The translations under genes were made by a program, and so were the position numbers. Below are positions 43,453 to 50,972 of a stretch of DNA of 50,972 nt, piece after piece. How positions within the stretch are numbered: position 1 is the first letter of the stretch; every line of letters begins with the position of its first letter. The DNA is from an uncultured Shimia sp. (GTDB lineage Bacteria; Pseudomonadota; Alphaproteobacteria; Rhodobacterales; Rhodobacteraceae), in assembly GCF_913054185.1 (NCBI RefSeq), contig NZ_CAJXIV010000016.1, positions 1 through 50,972 of the forward strand, read 5' to 3'. Under the pieces are notes generated by a model. That model was not told the origin of the DNA. It was given only the letters and a program-made list of their open reading frames with translations, and ran no database searches.

Positions 43453-44766
43453 TCAGTTTGTTTTGATCAGGTGTTGGGCAACCATGTCGTGGTCGAGCCA
43501 CAGAACGGGGCCGTCAGGATTTCCAGCGGACCCAAAGATCAGCGCACCGGTGGCGTTCACCACGTGCTGGCTGAGCACGTCACTGACCAGCTCCTTACGG
43601 TTGCTGTGCAGGGCCACGATGTCCTGAGAGGTGCCGACGGTCATGTCGACCTGATCGGCGGAGTTGTTCATCGGCCATGCGGTGAAGTTGTAGAACGGCT
43701 GCATCGCGTCGCTTTGCTGGTAGTCCTGTACGGTCTTCAGCACGCTTTCGAGGGTCACATCTTCTTTCAGCAGGCCTTGGCATTCCGCCCAAAGTGCATC
43801 AACCCATGCCCCGCCCCCTTCGAGGCGCAGCGCTTCCAGTAGCGGCAACAAGGACAGCTCGATGCCAGCAAAGACGTCAGACGAGTTGGTGCGGATTTCC
43901 GGGCAGTTGAAGACGGTGGCTTTAACGCCATTGTCCCAAGCTTTTTGCGCAAACTGCTCCAGGTTCATTTTGGCGAAGCCTTGGGTGTAGCTGGTGTAGG
44001 TTTGCCAACGGTACTCGCCACCGATCAGCACGCGGGTGCCGTGGTATCCGTAGGCAGAATAGCGCACCTGGCCGCCGTCAGCTTCGATCTTGCCGCGCAG
44101 CTCGGCGCTGTGCTCGAGCAAGTGGCCAAAGCTGTTGGCGGTCACTTCATCAAAGTTCTGCAGGATCAATTTGCCCAGGTCGGCGTCCAGAAGGGCTTGG
44201 GAAGACATGTGACGTGCGCCGCGGCCTTTGTAGATGCGGTTGGCAATTGCCAGGAAGGCTTTCGCGCGAGGAATGCCGCCTGCCATGGTGTGGGCAAAGT
44301 GCACGTTTTTGCCAGCAGGAATGTGATCAGCAAGTGCGCCCATGACCTCTTTCAATGCGCCGGTGAAGCGGGCAGTGCCTGTCTCGCGGCAGGCGTCAAC
44401 CTTGTCCCAATCGAGCTTGAACTCTTGCCAGTTGTCCAGCGTCATCGCTTTGAGCATGTCGGTTGGGGTGTCGCCACCTTCGGGCGCGTCCATGTCAAAG
44501 CCAGCCATCAACGGGATGTTGATGATCTTACCGCCGAGGTTTTCTTCGGCTTGGGCCAGCTCCTCGTCGGTCAGGGCGCGCAGGGAGCCATCGTCTTCGC
44601 GGCGACCCACGGTGATGCCAACAATGGTCATTCCGGCCGCTTTGGCGGCGTCGATCAGGCCTGTGGCGTAGCCGCGTCCAAACAGCTCACCAAAGAGGAC
44701 AAACACGTCACCCTCACCATAAAGCGTGTTGTTGGGGAGATGTGTCAGAGGGATAGACTGTTCCAT
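43453..44766 (-). CDS. FabMG-like protein (putative enoyl-ACP reductase FabMG family)
   Basis: 437 residues, cytoplasmic. The N-terminal GDVFVLFGELFGRGYATGLI and AAGMTIVGITVGRRE read as a Rossmann-type dinucleotide fold, and the overall sequence agrees with what I remember as the FabMG family, annotated as enoyl-ACP reductase. My recognition is moderate and the reaction should be seen as provisional. No signal peptide; the C-terminal end has SQHVVNATGALIFGSAGNPD. The start 44766 is chosen because the upstream frame has no similarity. It lies 179 bp downstream of the AraC gene on the same strand, with its own terminator. Confidence 0.6.
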   Translation of the reverse strand: MEQSIPLTHLPNNTLYGEGDVFVLFGELFGRGYATGLIDAAKAAGMTIVGITVGRREDDGSLRALTDEELAQAEENLGGKIINIPLMAGFDMDAPEGGDTPTDMLKAMTLDNWQEFKLDWDKVDACRETGTARFTGALKEVMGALADHIPAGKNVHFAHTMAGGIPRAKAFLAIANRIYKGRGARHMSSQALLDADLGKLILQNFDEVTANSFGHLLEHSAELRGKIEADGGQVRYSAYGYHGTRVLIGGEYRWQTYTSYTQGFAKMNLEQFAQKAWDNGVKATVFNCPEIRTNSSDVFAGIELSLLPLLEALRLEGGGAWVDALWAECQGLLKEDVTLESVLKTVQDYQQSDAMQPFYNFTAWPMNNSADQVDMTVGTSQDIVALHSNRKELVSDVLSQHVVNATGALIFGSAGNPDGPVLWLDHDMVAQHLIKTN

Positions 44767-44945
44767 TGTGTCTTTCTGTCTTGTGTAGGTGGTGCGGCGG
44801 TCGTCAGCCTGCACAAAAATGCGATTTATGTTTAATTGCCTGAGTGGCGCGTAATGGTCAAATCCAGAAACCATTTGAGGGGCAATTGCAACTGGATGTG
44901 GGGTTGCCGGAGCACGGTTTGCGACAGGATTTGAGATTCCGTCAG

Positions 44946-45950
44946 TTAGTTTTGGTTCAGGGTTGCTCGGTATTCACGCGGGGATTGGCCCGTTTGAGAG
45001 CGAAAAAAGCGGGAGAAATGGGACTGATCTGAATATCCTAACGCCTGTGCGACGGTGGCGACCGTCTGGGTCGCGTCTGAAAACATCTCTTTGGCAACAT
45101 CAATACGGAGGCGCTTCAGTTCCCGAGGCAGGGTTGTGTTTTGCAGTCGCAGCGAGGCCTTGAGACGCGCCAGAGAAATGCCCAAGGCGTCGGCAAAATC
45201 TTGTTCGCTTAGGGTGCGGTCTTCCAATAGGGGGCGTGCCGCAGTGCGCAGGGTGCTGATGATGGAGATATTTTGGGGAGTGGGTGGCACAGAGGTGCCT
45301 AGGTGATTGGACCGACTGTCTTGAGGGTGAACGGGCAGGGTAAGCCAGCTGCTTGGGAAAGTGAGTGAGAGGCCTGAAACATTCGAGCGTTTGATGCCGA
45401 CGCCCGTTGGCATTTGGGGAAGCGCCTCCGGGAAAGGGGTTTCCAAACGCACCAGCTTCGGTTGCCAATGCGCGTGAGACAAATGGCGCAAAGTACGGAT
45501 GTGCAACCCCATGCCAAACCCCTCAACCTGAACAGGCATTTGATGCGTCTGCACGGAGCGCGTAACCGCATAGGTGGCGTGAGGAGCCGTGACCGTCAAT
45601 GTGTGGCGAACAGAGCTTGCCTGCTGCGGGACGCTCAACAGAAACCGGGTGTAGTAGTCACCAATAGTACAGGCATTTTCAAATGCGTCCTGGGTAGGAA
45701 GCCATGTTTTTATGTCAAAAGTGTCCGCAACATTGTAGCCGAGATGCGGGTCTTTGGCCTTTTCCGCAAGCGTGTTGGTGAGGCCGTAAATGATTTCGGC
45801 GTGCACGGCTTTTTGCGGATTACGCAAGTCGGTTTTGGTCAACCCATAGAGCTTTAAGGCGGCGTCGACATTGCAGCCCCGCGCCATCGCGAGATCCACA
45901 AAAGGGAGTAGAAGCTGGGCTTTGATAAAACCGTCATGTTTGGTGGGCAT
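44946..45950 (-). CDS. AraC family transcriptional regulator
   Basis: 334 residues. The N-terminal ~220 residues form the Arabinose-binding-like (PF12625-type) sensor domain found in regulators of lipid and amino acid genes, and the C-terminal ~100 residues contain two helix-turn-helix units (LSEQDFADALGISLARLKAS and QTVATVAQALGYSDQSHFSR, then FRSQTGQSPREYR). It is divergent from an exported amidohydrolase with 158 bp between the starts. Four evenly spaced GGCC-centred sites in that gap are candidate binding sites. The FabMG-like gene behind it is another possible target. Confidence 0.9.
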   Translation of the reverse strand: MPTKHDGFIKAQLLLPFVDLAMARGCNVDAALKLYGLTKTDLRNPQKAVHAEIIYGLTNTLAEKAKDPHLGYNVADTFDIKTWLPTQDAFENACTIGDYYTRFLLSVPQQASSVRHTLTVTAPHATYAVTRSVQTHQMPVQVEGFGMGLHIRTLRHLSHAHWQPKLVRLETPFPEALPQMPTGVGIKRSNVSGLSLTFPSSWLTLPVHPQDSRSNHLGTSVPPTPQNISIISTLRTAARPLLEDRTLSEQDFADALGISLARLKASLRLQNTTLPRELKRLRIDVAKEMFSDATQTVATVAQALGYSDQSHFSRFFRSQTGQSPREYRATLNQN

Positions 45951-45985
45951 TGGCCGAGGTCCAGGTTGTTACACTGTCACTTTTA

Positions 45986-46052
45986 GGCCAGTTTTGGCGC
46001 AGTTGTCGGCCATTTTTTTTGACTGTTTGGCCAAAAGAGATCGAAAGTGGCC
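45986..46052. promoter_or_regulatory. Four GGCC-centred direct repeats in the AraC/amidohydrolase divergent promoter
   Basis: GGCC cores at 45986, 46008, 46029 and 46049 are separated by 22, 21 and 20 bp, i.e. two helical turns each, on the same DNA face. Three of them share a following T-rich tract. This arrangement is typical of sites bound by AraC-type dimers; the divergent AraC protein is the obvious candidate. Confidence 0.45.
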
Positions 46053-46108
46053 TGTTTCTTGCGACACGTAGAAGTAGAATTGAAGAAATTTCTTTAGGGA
46101 GCGCGATT

Positions 46109-47494
46109 ATGTCTAACCGGATTTTCTCAGGACTCATGTCTGCTGTTGTCGGGGTTTTTGGTACCTCTCTTGCGGCGCAAGATGCTGTGCCACAGACACT
46201 TTTCACCAATGTGCATGTCTTTGATGGCGTGAACGAGGCGCGGATTGAAAACGCGTCGGTACTGGTTGAAGGCAATCTCATTAAAACCGTGAGCACGGAT
46301 TCGATTGATGCACCGGATGCCACAGTGATTGATGGTGGTGGGCGCACGTTGACGCCGGGGTTCGTGGAAGCCCACGCGCACTTGATGCTGATGGGGCCAA
46401 GTCTACCTTCGATGGAAGCGAATACCACGTGGGAAGATTTTGCCATCCACGGGACACTGATGGCAGAGATGTATCTGATGCAGGGGTTTACCACAGTGCG
46501 TGATGCGGGTGGGGGCAATGCTGGCTTGCGGCGTGCGATTGACAGCGGGCAAATCCTTGGCCCTAGATATTATCCTTCGGCGGCGTTTATTGGCACCCGT
46601 GGCGGCCATGCGGATTTTGCGAACTTCACAGCCCCCCCAGGATCGTCGACCAATATGGGACGCTTGAATATGGCGCAGGAAGCGGACAGCGCAGCGGATG
46701 TTCAAAAGTTTGGCCGCAATAACTTTCGCATGGGGGCAACTCAACTCAAATACATGCAATCAGGCGGCGTAGTCTCGGCGTTTGACCCCTGGCAGCTGCT
46801 GGCTGGGTCAACCGAGGAGATAGAAGCGGCCGTGCAGGTGGCAGAGGAATACGGCAGCTACGTCATGGCACATTCCTATCGCAAAGAGGCGATCTTGAGT
46901 GCATTGGAAGCTGGCGTGATGTCGATTGAGCACGGGTTCTCCTTTGACTGCGAGATTGCCGAAGTGATGAATGCCAAAGGCGCGTTTATCACCACCAACC
47001 TGACGGCTTTTGATCCAGGTCTGTTGGAGATTCCGGCTGTTGCCAGCGTGCCAAGTAGCCTGGCCAAGGCAAAGTCGGCCTCTGCCACCTTTGCCAACTA
47101 CATTCCCAACATGCAGGAATGTCCCGTTAAGCGTGCGTTCCAAACCGATTGTGTGGGCTCGGTGGCCGCCTGTAACATTCAAATTGCTTATGAGAAGAAT
47201 CTGAACAACGACTTCTTTGGACCTTATGCGTCACTGGTAACGCTGACTTCGGTTGGTGGCGAATTGGTTGGACTGTCTGGTGATTTCACCAACCCTTACA
47301 CTGCCGGCAAGCTGGGCGTGATCGAGGAGGGCGCCTATGCAGATATCCTGCTGATTGACGGTAATCCTTTGGAAGACTTCTCTGTGGTTGGGACCGGCGA
47401 CAAGTGGTTTGGCGCGGACCCGCGACCAGACAGCCCAGAAACATTGCGCATTATCATGAAAGACGGCGTGATCTATAAAAACACGCTGAATTAA
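46109..47494 (+). CDS. Exported amidohydrolase
   Basis: A 461-residue amidohydrolase-superfamily protein with an N-terminal signal peptide (hydrophobic core GLMSAVVGVFGTSLAAQ), so periplasmic. Metal-site elements are seen: HxH in VEAHAHLMLM, the carbamylated Lys in LKYMQSGGV, His in YVMAHSYRKEA and in MSIEHGFSFD, and the Asp in FQTDCVGS. The C-terminal KLGVIEEGAYADILLIDGNP is standard for the imidazolonepropionase/prolidase-like group. Substrate is unknown: dipeptides with C-terminal proline, or cyclic amides, are typical for relatives. AGGGAG precedes the ATG. Two outer-membrane protein genes follow, with a hairpin between. Confidence 0.88.
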   Translation: MSNRIFSGLMSAVVGVFGTSLAAQDAVPQTLFTNVHVFDGVNEARIENASVLVEGNLIKTVSTDSIDAPDATVIDGGGRTLTPGFVEAHAHLMLMGPSLPSMEANTTWEDFAIHGTLMAEMYLMQGFTTVRDAGGGNAGLRRAIDSGQILGPRYYPSAAFIGTRGGHADFANFTAPPGSSTNMGRLNMAQEADSAADVQKFGRNNFRMGATQLKYMQSGGVVSAFDPWQLLAGSTEEIEAAVQVAEEYGSYVMAHSYRKEAILSALEAGVMSIEHGFSFDCEIAEVMNAKGAFITTNLTAFDPGLLEIPAVASVPSSLAKAKSASATFANYIPNMQECPVKRAFQTDCVGSVAACNIQIAYEKNLNNDFFGPYASLVTLTSVGGELVGLSGDFTNPYTAGKLGVIEEGAYADILLIDGNPLEDFSVVGTGDKWFGADPRPDSPETLRIIMKDGVIYKNTLN

Positions 47495-47498
47495 ACCT

Positions 47499-47530
47499 GT
47501 TAGGGCGGTGTCTGTTGGCTCCGTCCTAAC
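47499..47530 (+). terminator. Hairpin between amidohydrolase and outer-membrane protein genes
   Basis: GTTAGGGCGG (47499-47508) pairs with CCGTCCTAAC (47521-47530), one G-U, loop of 12. The T-run behind it is poor, so it is a partial terminator or RNA-processing hairpin inside the operon. Confidence 0.55.
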
Positions 47531-47569
47531 GGTTTATCCTCGCAACCCTCTGGACGTGGAGCACAGCAT

Positions 47570-48442
47570 ATGCGGTTTCCAATTCTGGCTTTGATCGGGT
47601 GTTTTGCAGGCGCGCCTCTGATGGCGCAGGTCGGGCCAAATATCGACGATCTTGCCAAGGAGCTTTCCAATCCTGGAGCCGCAAATGCGACTTTGAATTT
47701 CAAACTGGAGTATCGCAGTTTTGATGGATCCTTGGCAGGGGCGGGTAATCAGAACAGCACGACCTTGACGTTTCAGCCCGTGTTGCCGTTTGTTCTGCCA
47801 AACGGCAACAACCTGATCTTCCGACCAGCTTTCAGCTATGCATGGGATCAACCAAGCGTGAGTGGTGGCGGCATATCGCAACGGAATTCTTGGGGCGATA
47901 TCCCCTATGATCTGCTTTATTCTTGGAGTGGTGATGGGTGGACATTTGGAGCCGGTGTCGTCGGGTCGATGCCGACGGGAAGCGCGGCTTCATCTGACAA
48001 TTGGTTGCTGGGGCCGAGTGCCTTGGCTGTGCGAACGGCCGATTGGGGGGTTTGGGGTCTGTTTCCATTTCACAATGAGAAAGTAGGCGGCAGCGGCCCC
48101 GATACCTCGATCACGTCGCTGCAGTATTTCTTGTTCTATAGCCTTGGCCAAGGCTGGTTGATCGGTACAGGACCAACCATGAGTTACGATTGGAATGCCC
48201 CAGATGGCGATGCCTGGACCGTGCCGGTGCAGCTGTCCCTTTCAAAAACGACTGCGATTGGTGAGCAACTGGTGAAGTTAAATTTTTCGGCTGAGTACAA
48301 TGCGGTACGACCAGACGTTTTTGCCGAAGAATGGACTTACACCTTTACCTTTAGTCCAGTTGTGAAAAATCCGTTCCAGAGAACGCCGCCTGCGCCGGTG
48401 GACGCCGCGACACGCGCCGCTATCCTTGCGCCTATACGCTAA
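47570..48442 (+). CDS. Outer-membrane beta-barrel protein, putative
   Basis: 290 residues, signal peptide at residues 1-20 (MRFPILALIGCFAGAPLMAQ). The mature chain alternates hydrophobic and polar residues with many aromatic ends, as in amphipathic beta strands (TLTFQPVLPFVLPNG, WLIGTGPTMSYDWN), which fits an outer-membrane channel of the neuromedin U/transporter-like group. It has no identified ligand. It is 75 bp behind the amidohydrolase gene and 18 bp before the porin gene, so all three are probably one unit: uptake through the outer membrane and hydrolysis in the periplasm. Confidence 0.75.
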   Translation: MRFPILALIGCFAGAPLMAQVGPNIDDLAKELSNPGAANATLNFKLEYRSFDGSLAGAGNQNSTTLTFQPVLPFVLPNGNNLIFRPAFSYAWDQPSVSGGGISQRNSWGDIPYDLLYSWSGDGWTFGAGVVGSMPTGSAASSDNWLLGPSALAVRTADWGVWGLFPFHNEKVGGSGPDTSITSLQYFLFYSLGQGWLIGTGPTMSYDWNAPDGDAWTVPVQLSLSKTTAIGEQLVKLNFSAEYNAVRPDVFAEEWTYTFTFSPVVKNPFQRTPPAPVDAATRAAILAPIR

Positions 48443-48460
48443 TCCATTCCGGAGGTCAGT

Positions 48461-49657
48461 ATGACGATCTATAAGTATATATTGATGGGGTTGATGAGTG
48501 CGGCGGCGTTTGGCGGTTACGCCAAGGCTCAATCAGGTGGTCTGTCTGGACCTTCTTCCGTGGCAGCAGATTTGCAGCCGGGTGACGGGCTGACCGATCC
48601 ACAGTTGCGGTCAGACTTCCCTCGCAATGTGGCACCTGGGTGGTTTGCCTGGAAAGATGGGCTTGCGGAGAGTGGCTTCAAGTTCAACTTTGACTATCTC
48701 GCGCTGGGCCAATGGAGCAACATGGATGTGGCCGAGGACAGCGCCGCCGGTGGCATGTTCCGGTTTTATGGCAATTGGGCGGCCACAGAGAATGGCAGCC
48801 TGACGTTCAAACTGGAGCACCGGCATGCCTATACTGATGTGGCGCCGCAAAATCTCGGCTTTGCGGCCGGGGCGACGTTTATGCCGGGCACGGCCTTTAA
48901 CGACAATGGCACGCTTTTGACCAACCTGTTCTGGACACAGCGTGCGCCCGAAGGCGGCTGGAGTATTCAGGCTGGACAAATTGATGTGACAGACTTCCTG
49001 GATATCTACGGCGCGGTGAGCCCTTACTCGGCGTTCCAGAACCTGTCGTTTAACACCAACCCAACAATCAACGCGCCAAACCCGGGATTGGGCTTGGCGG
49101 GCGGTGTGTGGCTTGGCGATACCGTTTACGCAGTGGGCAGCGTGGCTGATGCCAACGCAGATCCGTCTGATCCGGGGTTTGACGTGTTTGACCATGGCAA
49201 GCTGTTCAAGAGCTTGGAGGTCGGCCTCACCAGTGCGCGAGACCGGATCTATTTTGACAATGTGCATTTGGCACTTTGGCATATTGACGGTGACGCCAAT
49301 AAGGCCCGCGCCGAAGACTATGGCGCGAGTTTTTCAGCAGCTTGGTTTGTGGACAATAAATGGCTTCCGTTTGTGCGTGCCGGCGTCGCCGACAAGGGGA
49401 CGGGGCTTTACAAGCGCTCACTGTCCACTGGTTTGGCCTACTACGGGCGTAACACGGATGCGGCGGGCCTTGGTTTGAATTGGGCGGAGAGTGCGACCTC
49501 GACCCAAACGCAATTCACGGCCGAACTGTTTTATCGCTTCTCGATTTCGCCAGGGCTACAGATCACGCCGTCTATTCAAGTGATTGACAACCCGCTGGAC
49601 AACTCGGGCTTGGGCACAGTCACGGTACTGGGGCTGCGGACACGCCTGGTTTTCTGA
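48461..49657 (+). CDS. Carbohydrate porin, OprB family
   Basis: 398 residues with a signal peptide (cleavage after YAKAQ, about residue 24) and an OprB-like barrel. The start of the mature chain with FAWKDGLAESGFKFNFDYLALGQW is the usual OprB opening, and the segment WSIQAGQIDVTDFLDIYGAV followed by SAFQNLSFNTNPTI and the final VLGLRTRLVF with aromatic C-terminal residue are typical. The protein would allow sugar or other small solute diffusion across the outer membrane. GGAGGT precedes its ATG. It ends the amidohydrolase operon; no clear terminator is seen behind it. Confidence 0.85.
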   Translation: MTIYKYILMGLMSAAAFGGYAKAQSGGLSGPSSVAADLQPGDGLTDPQLRSDFPRNVAPGWFAWKDGLAESGFKFNFDYLALGQWSNMDVAEDSAAGGMFRFYGNWAATENGSLTFKLEHRHAYTDVAPQNLGFAAGATFMPGTAFNDNGTLLTNLFWTQRAPEGGWSIQAGQIDVTDFLDIYGAVSPYSAFQNLSFNTNPTINAPNPGLGLAGGVWLGDTVYAVGSVADANADPSDPGFDVFDHGKLFKSLEVGLTSARDRIYFDNVHLALWHIDGDANKARAEDYGASFSAAWFVDNKWLPFVRAGVADKGTGLYKRSLSTGLAYYGRNTDAAGLGLNWAESATSTQTQFTAELFYRFSISPGLQITPSIQVIDNPLDNSGLGTVTVLGLRTRLVF

Positions 49658-50026
49658 TCTGATTGTCTCCATCGTGAGTCGGTGTTTTGAGTTCACGGCC
49701 TGTTACCGGGGATATTGACCGGAACAAAATGTCACACCTTCGAAAAGTGAATGTTAGCGCTCGCAGTTGAAGTGGGTGCCGATTTACAGGTGTTTCAAGA
49801 CATTAACGAAACATAAACAAGCCCATAAAAATAGGGGATTTCTTGTGCCGGACACAAAGTAATTTACAAGAAGGCTGGAGTGATCGGAAATATCTTTACA
49901 GGTTTTCTGTTTTATTTCCGTACTTTGTTCCCTTGTTTTCACAAAGCCCTATTCTGTCCTCGGGGTCTTGAGCCAATTGGCTTGAGTGAGGAGTTTTGAA
50001 AGTTATTGACCGAGGGAGGAGCCTTC
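49658..50026. promoter_or_regulatory. 369-bp intergenic region before acs
   Basis: No gene seen. It holds a TTGTG-CCGGA-CACAA dyad (49843-49857), then a perfect 12-bp palindrome AGCCAATTGGCT (49971-49982) flanked by CTTGAG direct repeats, 45 bp before the acs start. GAGGGAGGAG lies before the ATG. A long regulated leader is usual for acs, which responds to acetate and carbon state; the binding proteins cannot be named from sequence. Confidence 0.4.
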
Positions 50027-50972
50027 ATGTCGTTGGACACCAATGTATCCGCCAGCTCGTTGCCATCCGCAGAGCTAACCAAAGACGCACATATTGATGC
50101 CGCCACTTACACTGAGATGTACGCGGCCTCTATGTCTGATCCTGAGGCGTTTTGGCGCGAGCATGGTCAGCGTGTCGATTGGATCAAGCCCTACACCAAG
50201 GTGAAGAACACCTCCTTTGCGCCAGGTGCAGTGGACATCAAATGGTTTGAGGACGGCACGCTCAACGTCTCCGCCAACTGTATTGACCGCCATCTGGAAA
50301 CCCGGGGCAATCAGGCCGCGATTATCTTTGAACCGGATGATCCCAACGAGCCGGCGCAGTCGATCACCTATGCGGACCTGCACCGCCGCGTCTGCCGCTT
50401 TGCCAATGTGCTCGAAGAGCTGGGTGTGCGCAAAGGGGACCGCGTGGTGATTTATCTGCCGATGATCCCGGAGGCGGCGTATGCCATGCTGGCCTGTGCC
50501 CGCATCGGCGCAATCCACTCAATTGTCTTTGCCGGCTTCAGCCCCGATGCGCTTGCCGCTCGGATCAACGGCTGTGACGCCAAAGTGGTGATCACTGCGG
50601 ACTCCGCGCCCCGTGGCGGCCGCAAAACCGCGCTCAAATCCAACGCCGACGCGGCGCTGTTGCACACCAAAGACACCGTGAAGTGCCTGGTGGTGAAGCG
50701 CACCGGCGATCAGACCACCTGGATTGACGGCCGGGATTATGACTACAATGAGATGGTCATGGAGGTGGGTGACTATTGCAAACCCGCCGAGATGAACGCT
50801 GAAGATCCGCTGTTTGTGCTTTATACTTCCGGCTCCACCGGCCAGCCCAAAGGTGTGGTGCACACCACCGGCGGCTATCTGGTCTACGCGTCGATGACGC
50901 ATCAATACACCTTTGACTACAAAGACGGCGACATCTTCTGGTGCACCGCCGATGTGGGCTGGGTCACGGGCC
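50027..50972 (+). CDS. acs: Acetyl-CoA synthetase, N-terminal part
   Basis: The first 315 codons of an AMP-forming acetyl-CoA synthetase; the gene is cut by the window end. Acetate, ATP and CoA are converted to acetyl-CoA through acetyl-AMP. The ACAS N-terminal motif [20 protein letters not shown], then [20 protein letters not shown]-like segment, [18 protein letters not shown], the [11 protein letters not shown] loop for CoA and the P-loop [11 protein letters not shown] are all present, followed by [12 protein letters not shown]. The gene is solitary on the visible side, as acs commonly is, with a strong Shine-Dalgarno sequence and a long upstream region. Confidence 0.95.
   Translation, partial: MSLDTNVSASSLPSAELTKDAHIDAATYTEMYAASMSDPEAFWREHGQRVDWIKPYTKVKNTSFAPGAVDIKWFEDGTLNVSANCIDRHLETRGNQAAIIFEPDDPNEPAQSITYADLHRRVCRFANVLEELGVRKGDRVVIYLPMIPEAAYAMLACARIGAIHSIVFAGFSPDALAARINGCDAKVVITADSAPRGGRKTALKSNADAALLHTKDTVKCLVVKRTGDQTTWIDGRDYDYNEMVMEVGDYCKPAEMNAEDPLFVLYTSGSTGQPKGVVHTTGGYLVYASMTHQYTFDYKDGDIFWCTADVGWVTG

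Overview
The window reads as chromosomal DNA of a marine alphaproteobacterium of the Rhodobacteraceae (Roseobacter group). This is inference from gene content and style: GC-rich coding with short gaps and ATGA start/stop overlaps, a TRAP operon, an NDUFS4-like complex I subunit, histidine use through HutF/HutG, an OprB-type porin, MYG1 and YaeQ family proteins. I see no rRNA, tRNA, CRISPR array, insertion sequence or prophage. Both ends cut through genes.

Layout. 1-6.4 kb: dipeptide/oligopeptide ABC transporter (binding protein cut by the left edge, two permeases, two ATPases) ending in a cytoplasmic M24 aminopeptidase, so import and hydrolysis of peptides are coupled. 6.5-10.9 kb: an Lrp/AsnC regulator divergent from a TRAP transporter (SBP, small and large permease) joined to an isocitrate-lyase/PEP-mutase family lyase. 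10.9-12.4 kb: three poorly characterised minus-strand genes. 12.5-14.7 kb: uvrB. 15.2-21.0 kb: housekeeping and small genes (complex I subunit, alpha/beta hydrolase, alanine/glycine:cation symporter with a universal stress protein, MYG1, YaeQ, a small possible winged-helix protein) around a noncoding stretch that may hold a structured RNA. 21.2-22.4 kb: lytic transglycosylase lipoprotein.

22.6-27.9 kb holds the least ordinary locus: an apparently co-transcribed trio of (i) a class III nucleotide cyclase with TolB-like and TPR regions, (ii) a vanadium-haloperoxidase/PAP2-type protein with an N-terminal Gly-Ala-Phe tripeptide repeat, and (iii) a large subtilisin-like protease. None shows a signal peptide and all keep their family's catalytic residues.

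27.9-35.1 kb: a kynurenine / 3-hydroxyanthranilate cluster (3-hydroxyanthranilate dioxygenase, DMT exporter, an atypical DapA-superfamily protein, aspartate dehydrogenase, LysR regulator, aldehyde dehydrogenase, kynureninase), with a shared TATTCAA promoter element. 35.2-42.6 kb: a complete histidine-utilisation set hutC, hutF, hutI-hutH-hutG-hutU with a perfect palindrome in the hutF/hutI divergent promoter. 42.7-46 kb: a DnaJ-domain protein, a FabMG-like protein and an AraC regulator. 46.1-49.7 kb: an exported amidohydrolase followed by two outer-membrane beta-barrel proteins. 50.0 kb to the end: the first part of acetyl-CoA synthetase.
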